From assembly GCA_029067085.1 (NCBI GenBank), contig JAIEFE010000016.1, forward strand, positions 114,864 through 178,863: 64,000 nucleotides of DNA, read 5' to 3'. The DNA is from Lachnospiraceae bacterium (GTDB lineage Bacteria > Bacillota > Clostridia > Lachnospirales > Lachnospiraceae). How positions within the stretch are numbered: position 1 is the first letter of the stretch; every line of letters starts with the position of its first letter. A program made the translations under genes and the position numbers. Shown in pieces: positions 1-8,750 of this stretch. Under the pieces are notes generated by a model. That model made no database searches. It worked only from the letters and a program-made list of their open reading frames with translations, and was not told the origin of the DNA.

Positions 1-435
1 GGCCGGGCAGCCTCCTATGTGCTGGAGACCGAGACGACGCCCGTTATCACGATTAAAAACCTTCATGTATTGACGAACTATCTGCAGAGACCTGAGATGC
101 GCACGGATGACGGTGAGGTGCGTCATCTGATCCTGAGTGAGATGGGGTACACCTCCTCGCAGGGGCAGGAGCTTCAGTCGGCCTCCTTTGTCTACGCCTA
201 CAAGGTCATCGAGGCCAATCAATATGTGGACAGTATGCTCTTTTCCAGAGAGACGGACGCGTCGGAGGAAGTGGCGCAGGGGCTGGCGTTGGGGATCTGT
301 ACGCTGGGCGGCGGCCGTAAGTCTATTTACGAGGCTTTCAAATATGTGGACACACCGGAAGCGGCAAAGTACACGGACTTTGCCTTGCGGGTGATCGGTA
401 TTACAAGCTGGGATCAGGTCATTTCGAGACACTGA
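1..435 (+). CDS. C-terminal part of a DUF5722-like protein (5' end outside window)
   Basis: The reading frame is open from base 1, so the gene begins upstream of the window and only about 144 C-terminal residues are visible. Around residues 40-75 it has the pattern LILSEMGYTS, then GQELQSASFVYAY, then GLALGI. I associate this layout with the C-terminal half of DUF5722 proteins, which are thought to be TIM-barrel, glycosidase-like proteins. The family call is from memory of that pattern and the function is not established. The next gene is convergent on the minus strand. The part with any signal peptide or catalytic residues is not in view. Confidence 0.55.
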   Translation, partial: GRAASYVLETETTPVITIKNLHVLTNYLQRPEMRTDDGEVRHLILSEMGYTSSQGQELQSASFVYAYKVIEANQYVDSMLFSRETDASEEVAQGLALGICTLGGGRKSIYEAFKYVDTPEAAKYTDFALRVIGITSWDQVISRH

Positions 436-465
436 CGAAATGGAATGACGGGTTGCGGCGTAATA

Positions 466-981
466 TCAGAATAATTGAGAGATCAGATATTGATATATGC
501 TTTGATTTTTCTTCTGCCAGTTGTCGCAGAGAGCGGCGGCGGTATTTTCATCAGGGACGGACAGGGTGAGATTCACCACTGTCACGTCCTTTTCTTTGAT
601 CAAAAGTCTGGCCTCGTATTCCCCTGATGTCGCTTTATAGTAATCTGCAATGATGGAGGATTCGTTTCGCATCTCCATTTCATGCTCGGCAAAAAAGGCG
701 GAGATATCCTCCTTGATTGAGTCGTTTACGCGGTTCTCAAAGTAGGAGAGCGTCTTCCTTCCCTCCTCAGTGATCTCCAGATAAGTGCGGTTATGTCTGG
801 ATGCGGCGCGGATCAGGTCCGCGTCGATCAGCTCCGCGATCACCTGCTGCAGAGTCAGAAAATTCGTATAGTCATGTCCCAGGATAAAGTCGCCTATCTG
901 CGCTTTTGTCAGCGGGAAAGTGACCCGGTCGAGCATATAGAGCGTGATCAGTTTATAGAGTGTCAAAGGGTCTTGTTTCAT
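466..981 (-). CDS. DUF4364 family protein
   Basis: This 171-residue soluble protein has an N-terminal winged-helix-like half (about residues 1-75: helices, then LEITEEGRKTLSYFE as a wing-like end) and an alpha/beta C-terminal half. It matches my memory of DUF4364, a family common in Clostridia and often described as a possible transcriptional regulator. The start ATG at 981 follows a GAGG ribosome binding site. It faces the convergent upstream gene and is separated from malic enzyme by a 170-base gap that holds a hairpin repeat. The function is not known; DNA binding is inferred only from the fold-like N-terminus. Confidence 0.7.
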   Translation of the reverse strand: MKQDPLTLYKLITLYMLDRVTFPLTKAQIGDFILGHDYTNFLTLQQVIAELIDADLIRAASRHNRTYLEITEEGRKTLSYFENRVNDSIKEDISAFFAEHEMEMRNESSIIADYYKATSGEYEARLLIKEKDVTVVNLTLSVPDENTAAALCDNWQKKNQSIYQYLISQLF

Positions 982-1005
982 AACAACCTCATGTTTGTTT
1001 AAGTT

Positions 1006-1148
1006 ACGTAAATAGCATAATCAATAGCAGACCCTTGTAGAATGTGGTAAATTCCTACGGAATTAACCACACGAGCACTGCTTCGCAGGCTCGGCATTAC
1101 GCTTGGAATGGAGCGAAAGCGTGTCTGCGTTGGTTATGCTATTTACGT
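1006..1148. repeat. Palindrome-bounded intergenic hairpin repeat, copy 1
   Basis: Perfect 15-base inverted arms (ACGTAAATAGCATAA at 1006-1020 and its complement at 1134-1148) enclose three internal hairpins: about 1044-1070 (GTGG...AATTCC / GGAATT...CCAC), 1072-1093 (CGAGC-A-CTGC / GCAG-GCTCG, TTC loop) and about 1099-1122 (ACGCTT / AAGCGT). The middle hairpin recurs at 42556-42577 with a swapped base pair. The layout resembles a small non-coding mobile or REP-like element; no ORF is present. Confidence 0.6.
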
Positions 1149-1153
1149 GATTA

Positions 1154-2305
1154 TTATTTTATATGAGATTTCACTGCCTCCGCTACCACTTCCGCCACCT
1201 TCGGATCAAAGGGCTCCGGCATGATATTATCCTCAGAGAGCTCTTCCTCAGGAACAAGCCCTGCGATGGCCAGTGCGGCGGCCAGCTTCATTTCCTCGGT
1301 GATCTGTTCGGCCCGTCCTTCCAGAGCGCCCTTGAAGATGCCGGGGAAGGCTACCACGTTGTTGACCTGATTGGGGAAGTCGGAGCGGCCCGTGCCCACT
1401 ATCCGCGCGCCCGCAGCCTTTGCCGCATCGGGCAGGATTTCGGGGTCGGGATTTGCCAGGGCGAAGATGATGGGGTCGCGGTTCATCGAGGATACCATAT
1501 CAGGTGTTACGGTATTCGCGGCGGAGACACCCACAAAGATATCCGCGCCTTTGATAGCGTCGGCCAGGGTGCCGGTCTTGTTTTGCAGATTGGTGATTTC
1601 CGCCATCTGCTTCTGCATCCAGTTAATACCCGGCGTATCCTTTCCGATGATGCCGGACCGGTTGCACAGTATCACGTCGCGGAAACCGTAGGTCAGAAGG
1701 AGCTTCGCGATCGCAACACCCGCGCTGCCGGCGCCGTTCATGACCACCCTGCAATCCTCCTTTTCCTTTTTCACGACCTTCAGGGCATTGATGATGCCGG
1801 CGAGCACCACGATAGCCGTGCCGTGCTGGTCGTCATGAAAGACGGGGATGTCGAGGATTTTCTTGAGGCGCTCCTCGATCTCAAAGCAGCGGGGTGCGCT
1901 GATATCCTCCAGATTGATACCGCCGAAACCGGGAGCCAGATATGTCACGGCCTTGATGATCTCTTCGGTGTCCTGCGTATCCAGACAGATCGGTACGGCA
2001 TTGACACCGCCAAATTCTTTGAACAGGACAGCCTTGCCCTCCATTACGGGCATCGCCGCGTGGGGACCGATGTTGCCGAGGCCCAGCACCGCGCTGCCGT
2101 CGGATACCACGGCTATCGTGTTGGATTTCCAGGTATAGGTGTAGGCGGCTTCTTTGTCCTGTGCGATTACTTTGCAGGGTTCGGCAACGCCCGGGGTGTA
2201 GGCGAGGGAGAGGGCCTCGCGGGTCTTGACGGGGGTCTTGGAGACAGTCTCCAGTTTTCCGCGCCATTCTTCATGCAGCATTAGAGCCTTTTCATTGGTT
2301 GTCAT
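1154..2305 (-). CDS. NAD(P)-dependent malic enzyme
   Basis: This 383-residue protein belongs to the short malic enzyme family (malate + NAD(P)+ to pyruvate + CO2 + NAD(P)H). Visible signatures are the N-terminal SLAYTPGVAEPC segment with the catalytic Tyr region, the metal-site stretch FHDDQHGTAIVVLAG, and a Rossmann motif VMNGAGSAGVAIAKLL near residue 190. Later segments FALANPDPEI and FPGIFKGALEG are also typical. The length fits the 380-400 residue bacterial form without the phosphotransacetylase extension. The start at 2305 has a GAGG site just upstream. It is transcribed divergently from rho and appears monocistronic. Cofactor preference cannot be read with certainty. Confidence 0.93.
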   Translation of the reverse strand: MTTNEKALMLHEEWRGKLETVSKTPVKTREALSLAYTPGVAEPCKVIAQDKEAAYTYTWKSNTIAVVSDGSAVLGLGNIGPHAAMPVMEGKAVLFKEFGGVNAVPICLDTQDTEEIIKAVTYLAPGFGGINLEDISAPRCFEIEERLKKILDIPVFHDDQHGTAIVVLAGIINALKVVKKEKEDCRVVMNGAGSAGVAIAKLLLTYGFRDVILCNRSGIIGKDTPGINWMQKQMAEITNLQNKTGTLADAIKGADIFVGVSAANTVTPDMVSSMNRDPIIFALANPDPEILPDAAKAAGARIVGTGRSDFPNQVNNVVAFPGIFKGALEGRAEQITEEMKLAAALAIAGLVPEEELSEDNIMPEPFDPKVAEVVAEAVKSHIK

Positions 2306-2555
2306 GGAAGTACCTCTTTTCTTAATTTTACGGTTTATGATATCTGGTTACATATTACGCTCATATCCGCAGAACTGTCAACTTCTATATACCATAGAGA
2401 AACAGGCGGCCGAAAGTTCTTTTTTCTAAAAAATGCTTTCTATTTTGAAAAGGATAGTGTATAATAACAATACAAACGAAAAAATCAAATTCTAAGTCGG
2501 ATCAGGCATGAAATCCCCAGACGAAAGAGTACGGTAATCATCACAGGAGGAATTT

Positions 2556-3920
2556 ATGAGAGAAAAGTATGAATCGCTTGCGCTTGCGGATCTGAAAGAG
2601 ATTGCGAAGGCGAGAGGCATCAAGGGCACTTCTACCATGAAGAAGGCGCAGGTTGTGGAGGCCATGTTAAAGGAAGATGAGAAGGACAAGGCGGCAGGCA
2701 AGGAAGTGGCCGTTAAGTCGGTAGTTTCCACAAGCGCACCTGCGAGGAGAACGGAGCAGTCCGGGGATGAGGAGAAGTTTCCCGCTGAGCTCGACAGCGG
2801 CATCACGGCCAGCGGTATTTTGGAGGTGATGGCTGACGGTTTCGGTTTCATTCGCTGTGAGAATTATCTGCCCGGAGAGAATGACGTCTATGTGGCACCC
2901 AGTCAGATTCGGCGTTTCGGCCTGAAAACAGGCGATATTCTGGAAGGCAATACCAGAATAAAGACCCAGAATGAAAAATTCAGCGCGCTTCTTTATGTGA
3001 AATCCATCAACGGCTATGCGCCGGAGGTGGCTATGCGCCGGATGAATTTTGAGGATATGACTCCCATTTTTCCGGACGACAGGCTTAAGTTAGAGACGCC
3101 GGGCGCCTCGGTGGCCATGCGGATCATGGATCTGATGAGTCCGGTGGGCAAAGGGCAGAGAGGTATGATCGTGTCTCCGCCGAAAGCAGGTAAGACTACC
3201 CTGTTAAAAGAAGTGGCAAAATCCATCACAAAGAGTGCGCCGGATTCCCACCTGATCATCCTGTTGATCGACGAGCGCCCTGAGGAGGTAACGGACATTA
3301 AGGAGGCCATCGAAGGCCCTAACGTGGAAGTGATCTACTCTACCTTTGACGAGCTGCCGGAACATCATAAGCGCGTGTCTGAAATGGTGATCGAGCGCGC
3401 AAAGCGTCTTGTGGAACATAAGAAGGACGTAGTGATCCTGCTGGACAGCATCACGCGTCTGACCAGAGCATACAATCTGGTCGTTCCGCCCAGCGGGCGC
3501 ACGCTTTCGGGTGGTCTTGACCCTGCGGCGCTGCATATGCCTAAGCGCTTTTTCGGCGCAGCCCGCAACATGCGTGAGGGCGGCAGTCTGACGATTCTGG
3601 CGACGGCGCTCGTGGAGACGGGCAGTAAGATGGATGATGTGGTGTATGAGGAATTTAAGGGTACCGGCAACATGGAGATGGTATTGAACCGTAAGCTTTC
3701 CGAGAAGAGAGTGTTTCCGGCTATCGACATCCCAAAATCCAGCACCAGAAGAGAGGATCTGCTTTTAAACAGCGACGAGCTGGAAGCGATCAATATCATT
3801 CGAAAAGCATTAAACGGAATGAAGGCGGACGAGGCGGCCGAGCGGATCGTGGATATGTTTACCAAAACCAGAAACAACCAGGAATTTGTAAACATGGTCA
3901 AAAAGATGAAGTTCATCTAA
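2556..3920 (+). CDS. rho: Transcription termination factor Rho
   Basis: This is a 454-residue hexameric RNA-dependent ATPase that ends transcription. The order is an N-terminal Rho_N helical domain (about residues 5-45, LADLKEIAKARGIKG), a charged linker, a cold-shock-like RNA-binding domain (about 85-155, FGFIRCENYLPGENDVYV), and the ATPase domain with Walker A PPKAGKTTLL, the Walker B region VVILLDSITRL and the R-loop/arginine-finger segments. The start has an AGGAGG site. A TATAAT box at 2460-2465 suggests a leader of about 85 bases. It is the first gene of the conserved rho-rpmE-DUF1385-prmC-prfA cluster. Confidence 0.97.
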   Translation: MREKYESLALADLKEIAKARGIKGTSTMKKAQVVEAMLKEDEKDKAAGKEVAVKSVVSTSAPARRTEQSGDEEKFPAELDSGITASGILEVMADGFGFIRCENYLPGENDVYVAPSQIRRFGLKTGDILEGNTRIKTQNEKFSALLYVKSINGYAPEVAMRRMNFEDMTPIFPDDRLKLETPGASVAMRIMDLMSPVGKGQRGMIVSPPKAGKTTLLKEVAKSITKSAPDSHLIILLIDERPEEVTDIKEAIEGPNVEVIYSTFDELPEHHKRVSEMVIERAKRLVEHKKDVVILLDSITRLTRAYNLVVPPSGRTLSGGLDPAALHMPKRFFGAARNMREGGSLTILATALVETGSKMDDVVYEEFKGTGNMEMVLNRKLSEKRVFPAIDIPKSSTRREDLLLNSDELEAINIIRKALNGMKADEAAERIVDMFTKTRNNQEFVNMVKKMKFI

Positions 3921-3928
3921 AAAAAGGC

Positions 3929-3957
3929 TTGCATCCCCGAAAATCGTATGCTACAAT
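3929..3957 (+). promoter_or_regulatory. Probable promoter of rpmE cluster
   Basis: TTGCAT (3929-3934) and TACAAT (3952-3957) are separated by 17 bases, close to the sigma-A consensus, between the rho stop codon and rpmE. It would let L31 and the release-factor genes be transcribed independently of rho. Confidence 0.55.
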
Positions 3958-3963
3958 GTAAAA

Positions 3964-3989
3964 GCTGTCGGTCTGTGACAGCGTTTTAT
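3964..3989 (+). terminator. Hairpin with T-run after rho
   Basis: GCTGTC (3964-3969) pairs with GACAGC (3977-3982) and is followed by GTTTTATT. It lies downstream of the putative rpmE -10 box, so it could act as an attenuator of rpmE as well as ending rho transcripts. The stem is only six pairs. Confidence 0.45.
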
Positions 3990-4085
3990 TCTGAACTTGA
4001 GATAGGGTTGAAAGAAACGTATGCTTTCAACAGCAGATTTACGCGCAGGGCGTAGATTCGCAGGCTGAGAAAGGAGTTAAAAGCG

Positions 4086-4292
4086 ATGAGAGAAGGAATT
4101 CATCCTGAGTATTATCAGGCAACGGTAACGTGTAACTGCGGCAATACCTTTGTGACCGGTTCCACAAAGCCTGAAATTCATGTGGAGGTTTGTTCCAAGT
4201 GCCATTCGTTCTATACGGGACAGCAGAAGACGGCACAGGCTCGCGGCCGTATTGATAAATTCAATCGGAAATACGGTGTGGAAAGCAAATAG
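4086..4292 (+). CDS. rpmE: 50S ribosomal protein L31 (zinc-binding form)
   Basis: This 68-residue protein is a standard-length L31 of the large ribosomal subunit. It starts [10 protein letters not shown] and carries the zinc ligands Cys16, Cys18, Cys36 and Cys39 (CNC and CSKC), so it is the C+ form rather than the zinc-independent paralogue. The AAAGGAG site at 4071-4077 sets the start. It is followed by a strong hairpin and then the DUF1385 gene. Confidence 0.97.
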   Translation: MREGIHPEYYQATVTCNCGNTFVTGSTKPEIHVEVCSKCHSFYTGQQKTAQARGRIDKFNRKYGVESK

Positions 4293-4317
4293 ACAAATCA
4301 AAAGAGCTGATTTAGAA

Positions 4318-4346
4318 AAAAGGTTGAGTTTATCTCAACCTTTTCT
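4318..4346 (+). terminator. Rho-independent terminator after rpmE
   Basis: An 11-base stem (AAAAGGTTGAG / CTCAACCTTTT) with a five-base loop is followed by CT and sits between rpmE and the DUF1385 gene. Downstream genes must then rely on read-through or a promoter nearby. Confidence 0.7.
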
Positions 4347-4366
4347 AGATTATGAGGATAACGAAT

Positions 4367-5335
4367 ATGTCGAAGAAAATGCAGAAATACTCCGGGATCG
4401 GCGGTCAGGCTGTCCTGGAGGGCATTATGATGAAGAATAAGGAACAGTACGCGGTGGCGGTCAGAAAACCGAACGGCGAGATCGCAGTGGAAGTGGAACA
4501 TTACAACGGGATCCTTCATGCAAGCAAGCTGATGGACATTCCCTTTGTCCGGGGCGTGTTTCAGTTTATTGACTCGCTGATTTTAGGGATGCGCTGTCTG
4601 GATTTCTCGGCTTCTTTTTACGAGGATGAGGAGGAGCAGACGGCGGCGAACAGCGTTCTCAACAAGATTTTTAAGGATAAGGCGGAGAAGGTGTTCAGTG
4701 CTGTTGTGATGCTGCTTTCTTTGGCACTTGCCATCGGTATTTTCATGATTTTGCCCTACTACATCACTTCTCGTTTTGAGGAATATATCAGAAGCGCATC
4801 CTTTATGGCGATCATCGAAGGGGCGCTGCGGATCCTGATCTTTGTATGCTATGTGCTTGCGATCTCACTGATGAAGGATATCCGGAGAGTTTACTGCTAC
4901 CACGGCGCGGAGCATAAGTGTATCAACTGTATAGAGAAAGGCGCGCCCCTTACGGTGAAGGAGGTCATGCGCTGCTCAAAGCAGCACAGGCGCTGCGGTA
5001 CCAGCTTTCTTCTGTTTGTGATGTTTGTCAGCGTGGTTTTGTTTTTCTTTATCCGGGTAGAAAATCCGGCTCTTCGAGTGTTGGTTCGGATTGCGCTGAT
5101 TCCGGTAATTGCGGGAATTTCCTATGAGATCATTCGTCTTGCGGGAAGGAGCAACAACATTCTGGTGCGCATGATCTCCGCGCCGGGGATGTGGCTGCAG
5201 AGACTGACCACCAGAGAACCCGACGAGAGCATGGTAGAGGTGGCCATCGCTGCGATAGAGGCTGTTTTTGACTGGAAGGCGTATATCAAGGAGAAGTTCG
5301 GGTACGAGGTAGACGAGAGCTGGATGGAGGAGTAG
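4367..5335 (+). CDS. DUF1385 (YqhQ-like) membrane protein
   Basis: This membrane protein of 322 residues starts with the family hallmark GIGGQAVLEGIMM. It has hydrophobic segments near residues 100-125, 145-170, 210-230 and 235-255 and the conserved HGAEHKCINCIE motif. I chose ATG 4367 over an in-frame ATG at 4352, because GAGG at 4355-4358 lies inside that longer version at proper distance from 4367. The family is conserved beside prmC/prfA in many Firmicutes. Its function is unknown; a metal-binding role is only suggested by the conserved His/Cys cluster. Confidence 0.9.
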   Translation: MSKKMQKYSGIGGQAVLEGIMMKNKEQYAVAVRKPNGEIAVEVEHYNGILHASKLMDIPFVRGVFQFIDSLILGMRCLDFSASFYEDEEEQTAANSVLNKIFKDKAEKVFSAVVMLLSLALAIGIFMILPYYITSRFEEYIRSASFMAIIEGALRILIFVCYVLAISLMKDIRRVYCYHGAEHKCINCIEKGAPLTVKEVMRCSKQHRRCGTSFLLFVMFVSVVLFFFIRVENPALRVLVRIALIPVIAGISYEIIRLAGRSNNILVRMISAPGMWLQRLTTREPDESMVEVAIAAIEAVFDWKAYIKEKFGYEVDESWMEE

Positions 5336-5414
5336 AAGTCGTAAGGTATGCAGCAGGATTCGTTGACAGGCATGAGACTGTCAATAGACTTCGATTCTGT
5401 GGAGAGATAGAGAG

Positions 5415-6308
5415 ATGATTGGGAACCGGGCGTATAGAGAAGTGTATGGAGAAGGCAGGGCACGTCTGGAAGCGGCAGAGATTGCGGAGGCACCGCTGGA
5501 TGCGAGACTTCTTTTGGAGTTTGTCTGTGGGACGGATCGGAATACGCTGCTTGTCCATGGGGACAGAGAAGTCACCGGGGAGGAATGTGAGAGATACCGT
5601 AACCTGATCGGGAGACGGGCTGCGCATGTACCGCTGCAGCATTTGACGGGCGAGCAGGAATTTATGGGATTGCCTTTTTACGTGAACAGCGATGTGCTGG
5701 TGCCGAGGCAGGATACGGAGATCCTGGTGGAGGAAGTGATGAAACAGCTTCATGACGGGATGCGGATTCTGGATCTCTGCACGGGGTCGGGATGCATTCT
5801 GTTGAGTCTCCTGCACTACTCCAACGGCTGTGAAGGCGTGGGCACGGATCTGTCGCCACAAGCTTTGACCATGGCGGTCAAAAATTATGAGAGACTGCGC
5901 GAAGAGCGGGCTGGGATGGAAGCGCGGTTTTTGGAGGGAGACCTCTTTGCGGCGCTGGAAAACGGCAGGGCATCGGATGACGGGACGGCGCCGGGAAACA
6001 GGTTTGATATCATTGTTTCGAATCCCCCTTATATAGAAACATCTGTTGTTGATACCCTGATGCCGGAAGTGAGGGAACATGAACCGCTCATGGCGCTCGA
6101 CGGTGGGGCGGACGGCCTTGTCTTTTACAGAAGGATCACGGAGCGGGCGGGAGCATATCTAAACGGCGGCGGGATGCTGTTTTTTGAGATCGGCTGCGGG
6201 CAGGCGGAGGCCGTGCGCGGGTTGATGGAGCAGGCAGGGTTTTGCGAGGTTGCCGTCGTGAAGGATTTTGCCGGCCTTGACAGGGTTGTGTATGGGAGCT
6301 GGTTTTAA
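5415..6308 (+). CDS. prmC: Release factor glutamine N5-methyltransferase
   Basis: PrmC methylates the Gln of the GGQ motif in peptide chain release factors with S-adenosylmethionine. The 297-residue protein has an N-terminal helical recognition domain (about 1-85), the RQDTEILVEE segment, the SAM-binding motif ILDLCTGSGCILLSLL near residue 115, and the catalytic NPPY motif (IIVSNPPYIET) near residue 200. The GGAGAG site precedes ATG 5415. It lies 21 bases upstream of its substrate gene prfA, the usual arrangement. Confidence 0.95.
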   Translation: MIGNRAYREVYGEGRARLEAAEIAEAPLDARLLLEFVCGTDRNTLLVHGDREVTGEECERYRNLIGRRAAHVPLQHLTGEQEFMGLPFYVNSDVLVPRQDTEILVEEVMKQLHDGMRILDLCTGSGCILLSLLHYSNGCEGVGTDLSPQALTMAVKNYERLREERAGMEARFLEGDLFAALENGRASDDGTAPGNRFDIIVSNPPYIETSVVDTLMPEVREHEPLMALDGGADGLVFYRRITERAGAYLNGGGMLFFEIGCGQAEAVRGLMEQAGFCEVAVVKDFAGLDRVVYGSWF

Positions 6309-6329
6309 CTGCTCGTTATGGAGGTAGCT

Positions 6330-7406
6330 ATGTTTGATAAGTTAGAAGATTTACTTCGAAAATTTGAGGAGATCATGAATGCGCTGAGCGAGCCGACGGT
6401 GGCGGACAATCAGGAGCGTTTTCGGGCGTTGATGCGGGAGCAGAGTGATTTGACTCCTATAGTCAATGCCTATAAGGAATATAAAAAGTGCAATCAGGAT
6501 ATCGAGGACAGTCTGGCTATGCTGAATGAGGAATCCGACGAAGATATGCGGGAGATGCTGAAGGAGGAGCTTGCGGAGGCCAAAAAGCGGGTGGAAGAGC
6601 TGGAGCATGAGCTGAAGATCCTGCTCCTGCCAAAAGATCCTAATGATGACAAGAATGTGATCGTGGAGATCCGCGCAGGGGCGGGCGGCGATGAGGCGGC
6701 TCTCTTTGCGGCGGAAATCTACCGCATGTATGTGCACTACGCGGAGGGACGCCGTTGGAAGGTGGAAACCATGGAGGTGGAGGAGATCGGCATCGGCGGT
6801 ATGAAAAGCGTGACCTTTATGGTGACCGGACAGGGCGCCTACTCGGTTTTGAAGTATGAGAGCGGCGTGCATCGGGTACAGCGTGTACCGGAGACGGAGT
6901 CCGGAGGCCGGATCCATACGTCTACCATCAGTGTGGCGGTGATGCCCGAGGTGGACGATGATATCGATATTGTGATCGAGGATAAGGATATACGAATCGA
7001 CGTTATGAGAGCATCCGGTAATGGCGGTCAGTGTGTCAATACCACGGATTCGGCGGTGCGCCTGACCCACTATCCCACGGGCATCGTGGTTTACAGCCAG
7101 ACCGAGAAATCCCAGATCCAGAATAAGGCCAAGGCATTCGCACTGCTCAAAGCGAAACTCTATGATATCGAGCAGCAGCAGAGACATGACGCGGAAGCGG
7201 AGCTTCGAAGAAGCCAGATCGGTACGGGCGACCGCTCCGAGAAGATCAGAACCTACAATTTCCCGCAGGGACGTGTTACCGACCATCGTATCAACCTGAC
7301 CATTTATAAGCTGGATAAAGTGATGAACGGGGATATTCAGGAAATCCTTGATGCCTGCATTGCCGCCGATCAGGCAGCAAAGTTGTTGAAGATGGGAGAG
7401 AATTGA
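6330..7406 (+). CDS. prfA: Peptide chain release factor 1
   Basis: RF1 reads UAA and UAG stop codons. The 358-residue product has the N-terminal helical domain, the tRNA-mimic segment [16 protein letters not shown] with the codon-recognition region, and the peptidyl-hydrolysis motif [10 protein letters not shown] set the start at ATG 6330 because GGAGG (6320-6324) lies just upstream and would be inside the version starting at 6318. The last codons ([10 protein letters not shown] and stop) occur again twice downstream, see the repeat at 7368-7548. An intact RF1 also argues that UAG is a normal stop in this organism. Confidence 0.97.
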   Translation: MFDKLEDLLRKFEEIMNALSEPTVADNQERFRALMREQSDLTPIVNAYKEYKKCNQDIEDSLAMLNEESDEDMREMLKEELAEAKKRVEELEHELKILLLPKDPNDDKNVIVEIRAGAGGDEAALFAAEIYRMYVHYAEGRRWKVETMEVEEIGIGGMKSVTFMVTGQGAYSVLKYESGVHRVQRVPETESGGRIHTSTISVAVMPEVDDDIDIVIEDKDIRIDVMRASGNGGQCVNTTDSAVRLTHYPTGIVVYSQTEKSQIQNKAKAFALLKAKLYDIEQQQRHDAEAELRRSQIGTGDRSEKIRTYNFPQGRVTDHRINLTIYKLDKVMNGDIQEILDACIAADQAAKLLKMGEN

Positions 7407-7548
7407 AAAATAGCTTGATCGGCAGGGATCCAGGCGGCGAAACTATTGAAGATGGGAGAGAACTGATAATGCCGCCTGATACGCGGGGATCTAGGCGGCG
7501 AAACTATTGAAGATGGGAGAGAACTGATAGTGCGGTGGATTGACGGAG
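7368..7548 (+). repeat. Three tandem copies of the prfA 3' end
   Basis: Unit 1 (7368-7426) is the genuine prfA end. Units 2 (7427-7487) and 3 (7488-7548) follow directly with periods of 60 and 61 bases. All three share TTGAAGATGGGAGAGAA (7386, 7446 and 7507) and can be read as [10 protein letters not shown] followed by TGA. Within this shared stretch units 2 and 3 differ from unit 1 only at synonymous positions (GCA/GCG, AAG/AAA, TTG/CTA, AAT/AAC). Confidence 0.85.
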
Positions 7549-7555
7549 AGGAAAC

Positions 7556-8584
7556 ATGAAGATCAGATTCCTGAGTCTGCTTTTGATAACATACGCTATT
7601 TTAATGAAAGACTCCTTCTCTGTGAATGCAGCAGAGAAGGAGCCTTCATCTGTATCGGAATCTGTGGCTGGTGTGGCGGAATCTACGGGTACGGACGACT
7701 TCCAAAAACAGATTATCGGGATTGGCATGTATAAGGTAGTGGATGGGGACAATCTGTGGAAGATCGCAGAGAAACTGTGGGGAGACGGAAACCGTTATCC
7801 CCAGCTTTTTTCACAGAACCGGGATATCCTCGCGGACTCTGATGCGATTCAGCCGGGACAGAATCTGGCTTATTTCATAGAGGGAGAGACGGAGGATCAT
7901 GCACTGACCTGGGAGGAGGAAATTACGGAGCAGGTCGTTCGACGCGCTCTGATCGAGATTAAACAGATGGATGAAGACGAACAGGCGCAGTTTATGGCAA
8001 GACCCGTCATGGCAAGCGATATGGAGGCTATAACTGATATCTCGTTCAGCAGAAAAAACAATGCGGACACAACGTATAAACCGAGGCTTCATTTCCGCGT
8101 TAATGAGTATGAAGAGAATGTTGATCTGGAAGTCGGGCAGCAGTATTCCTATGCGGATCTGGTCAATTTTACGGCGTTGAAGGAAATATACTTAAGCATC
8201 GATCTGCCGGATTATTCGTTTCTTTCGGTCATGTCCCGTCTGGAATCCATTAACATTAACAGTGGAAAGAAAGTGGAAAATCTGGATTTTCTGCGGGGGC
8301 GTACCAATTTGAGATCACTGAGGCTGAATCATTTGGGATTTCATGCAGTGACGGAGGTAAGTGTTTTAAAAAATTGTACGGAGATAGAGAATCTCTGGCT
8401 GGATACGCCGAAGGTGACGGACTTTTCCTTCCTGAAGGATTGTACAAAGATCAGGAACTTTACGTTCACGGGCAGCGCGCAGCCGGACTTGAAGTGGTTG
8501 CCTGAGGCCGAATATCTGCACTTCGGCAGAGTGACCTACCGTCGGGATGAGGAGGGAAATCTGATCGGGAGCCGGTTCTCATAA
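7556..8584 (+). CDS. Secreted LysM-domain protein with leucine-rich-repeat-like C-terminus
   Basis: This 342-residue protein begins with a hydrophobic signal-like segment (about 4-25, ending near VNAAEK). Residues 60-110 form a LysM domain (YKVVDGDNLWKIAEKLWGDG, then PGQNL), which binds peptidoglycan-type glycans. The C-terminal 170 residues show irregular leucine-rich spacing (LESINI, LRSLRLNHLGF, IENLWLDTP, IRNFTF), like LRR proteins of Lachnospiraceae. The ATG at 7556 follows GGAGAGG. It sits alone between the prfA repeats and the hemerythrin gene. A cell-wall location is inferred; no enzyme motif is visible. Confidence 0.75.
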   Translation: MKIRFLSLLLITYAILMKDSFSVNAAEKEPSSVSESVAGVAESTGTDDFQKQIIGIGMYKVVDGDNLWKIAEKLWGDGNRYPQLFSQNRDILADSDAIQPGQNLAYFIEGETEDHALTWEEEITEQVVRRALIEIKQMDEDEQAQFMARPVMASDMEAITDISFSRKNNADTTYKPRLHFRVNEYEENVDLEVGQQYSYADLVNFTALKEIYLSIDLPDYSFLSVMSRLESININSGKKVENLDFLRGRTNLRSLRLNHLGFHAVTEVSVLKNCTEIENLWLDTPKVTDFSFLKDCTKIRNFTFTGSAQPDLKWLPEAEYLHFGRVTYRRDEEGNLIGSRFS

Positions 8585-8629
8585 GGGCAAATATATGACG
8601 CGCGTGTATAATAATATAGATGATACTAT

Positions 8630-8658
8630 TTGCACAGATGTTCAAATTGGTGTACAAT
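8630..8658 (+). promoter_or_regulatory. Promoter for the hemerythrin-receiver gene
   Basis: TTGCAC (8630-8635) and TACAAT (8653-8658) are separated by 17 bases. This places the transcript start near 8665 and supports the GTG start at 8751 rather than the longer upstream reading frame. Confidence 0.6.
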
Positions 8659-8750
8659 ATACGATATGGTTAAATTGCTGTTATTGTCGTCTGACAGAGA
8701 ATCAAGTGATCGGGCGAAGGCGGTGCAGCACTTACGCGAAGGAGGATAAC

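Noticed and set aside
1163..2284. 373-codon open frame opposite the malic enzyme gene
   Set aside because: It is the antisense shadow of a strongly conserved gene, has no ribosome binding site, and its product is low in complexity of known kinds (His/Arg/Gly rich).
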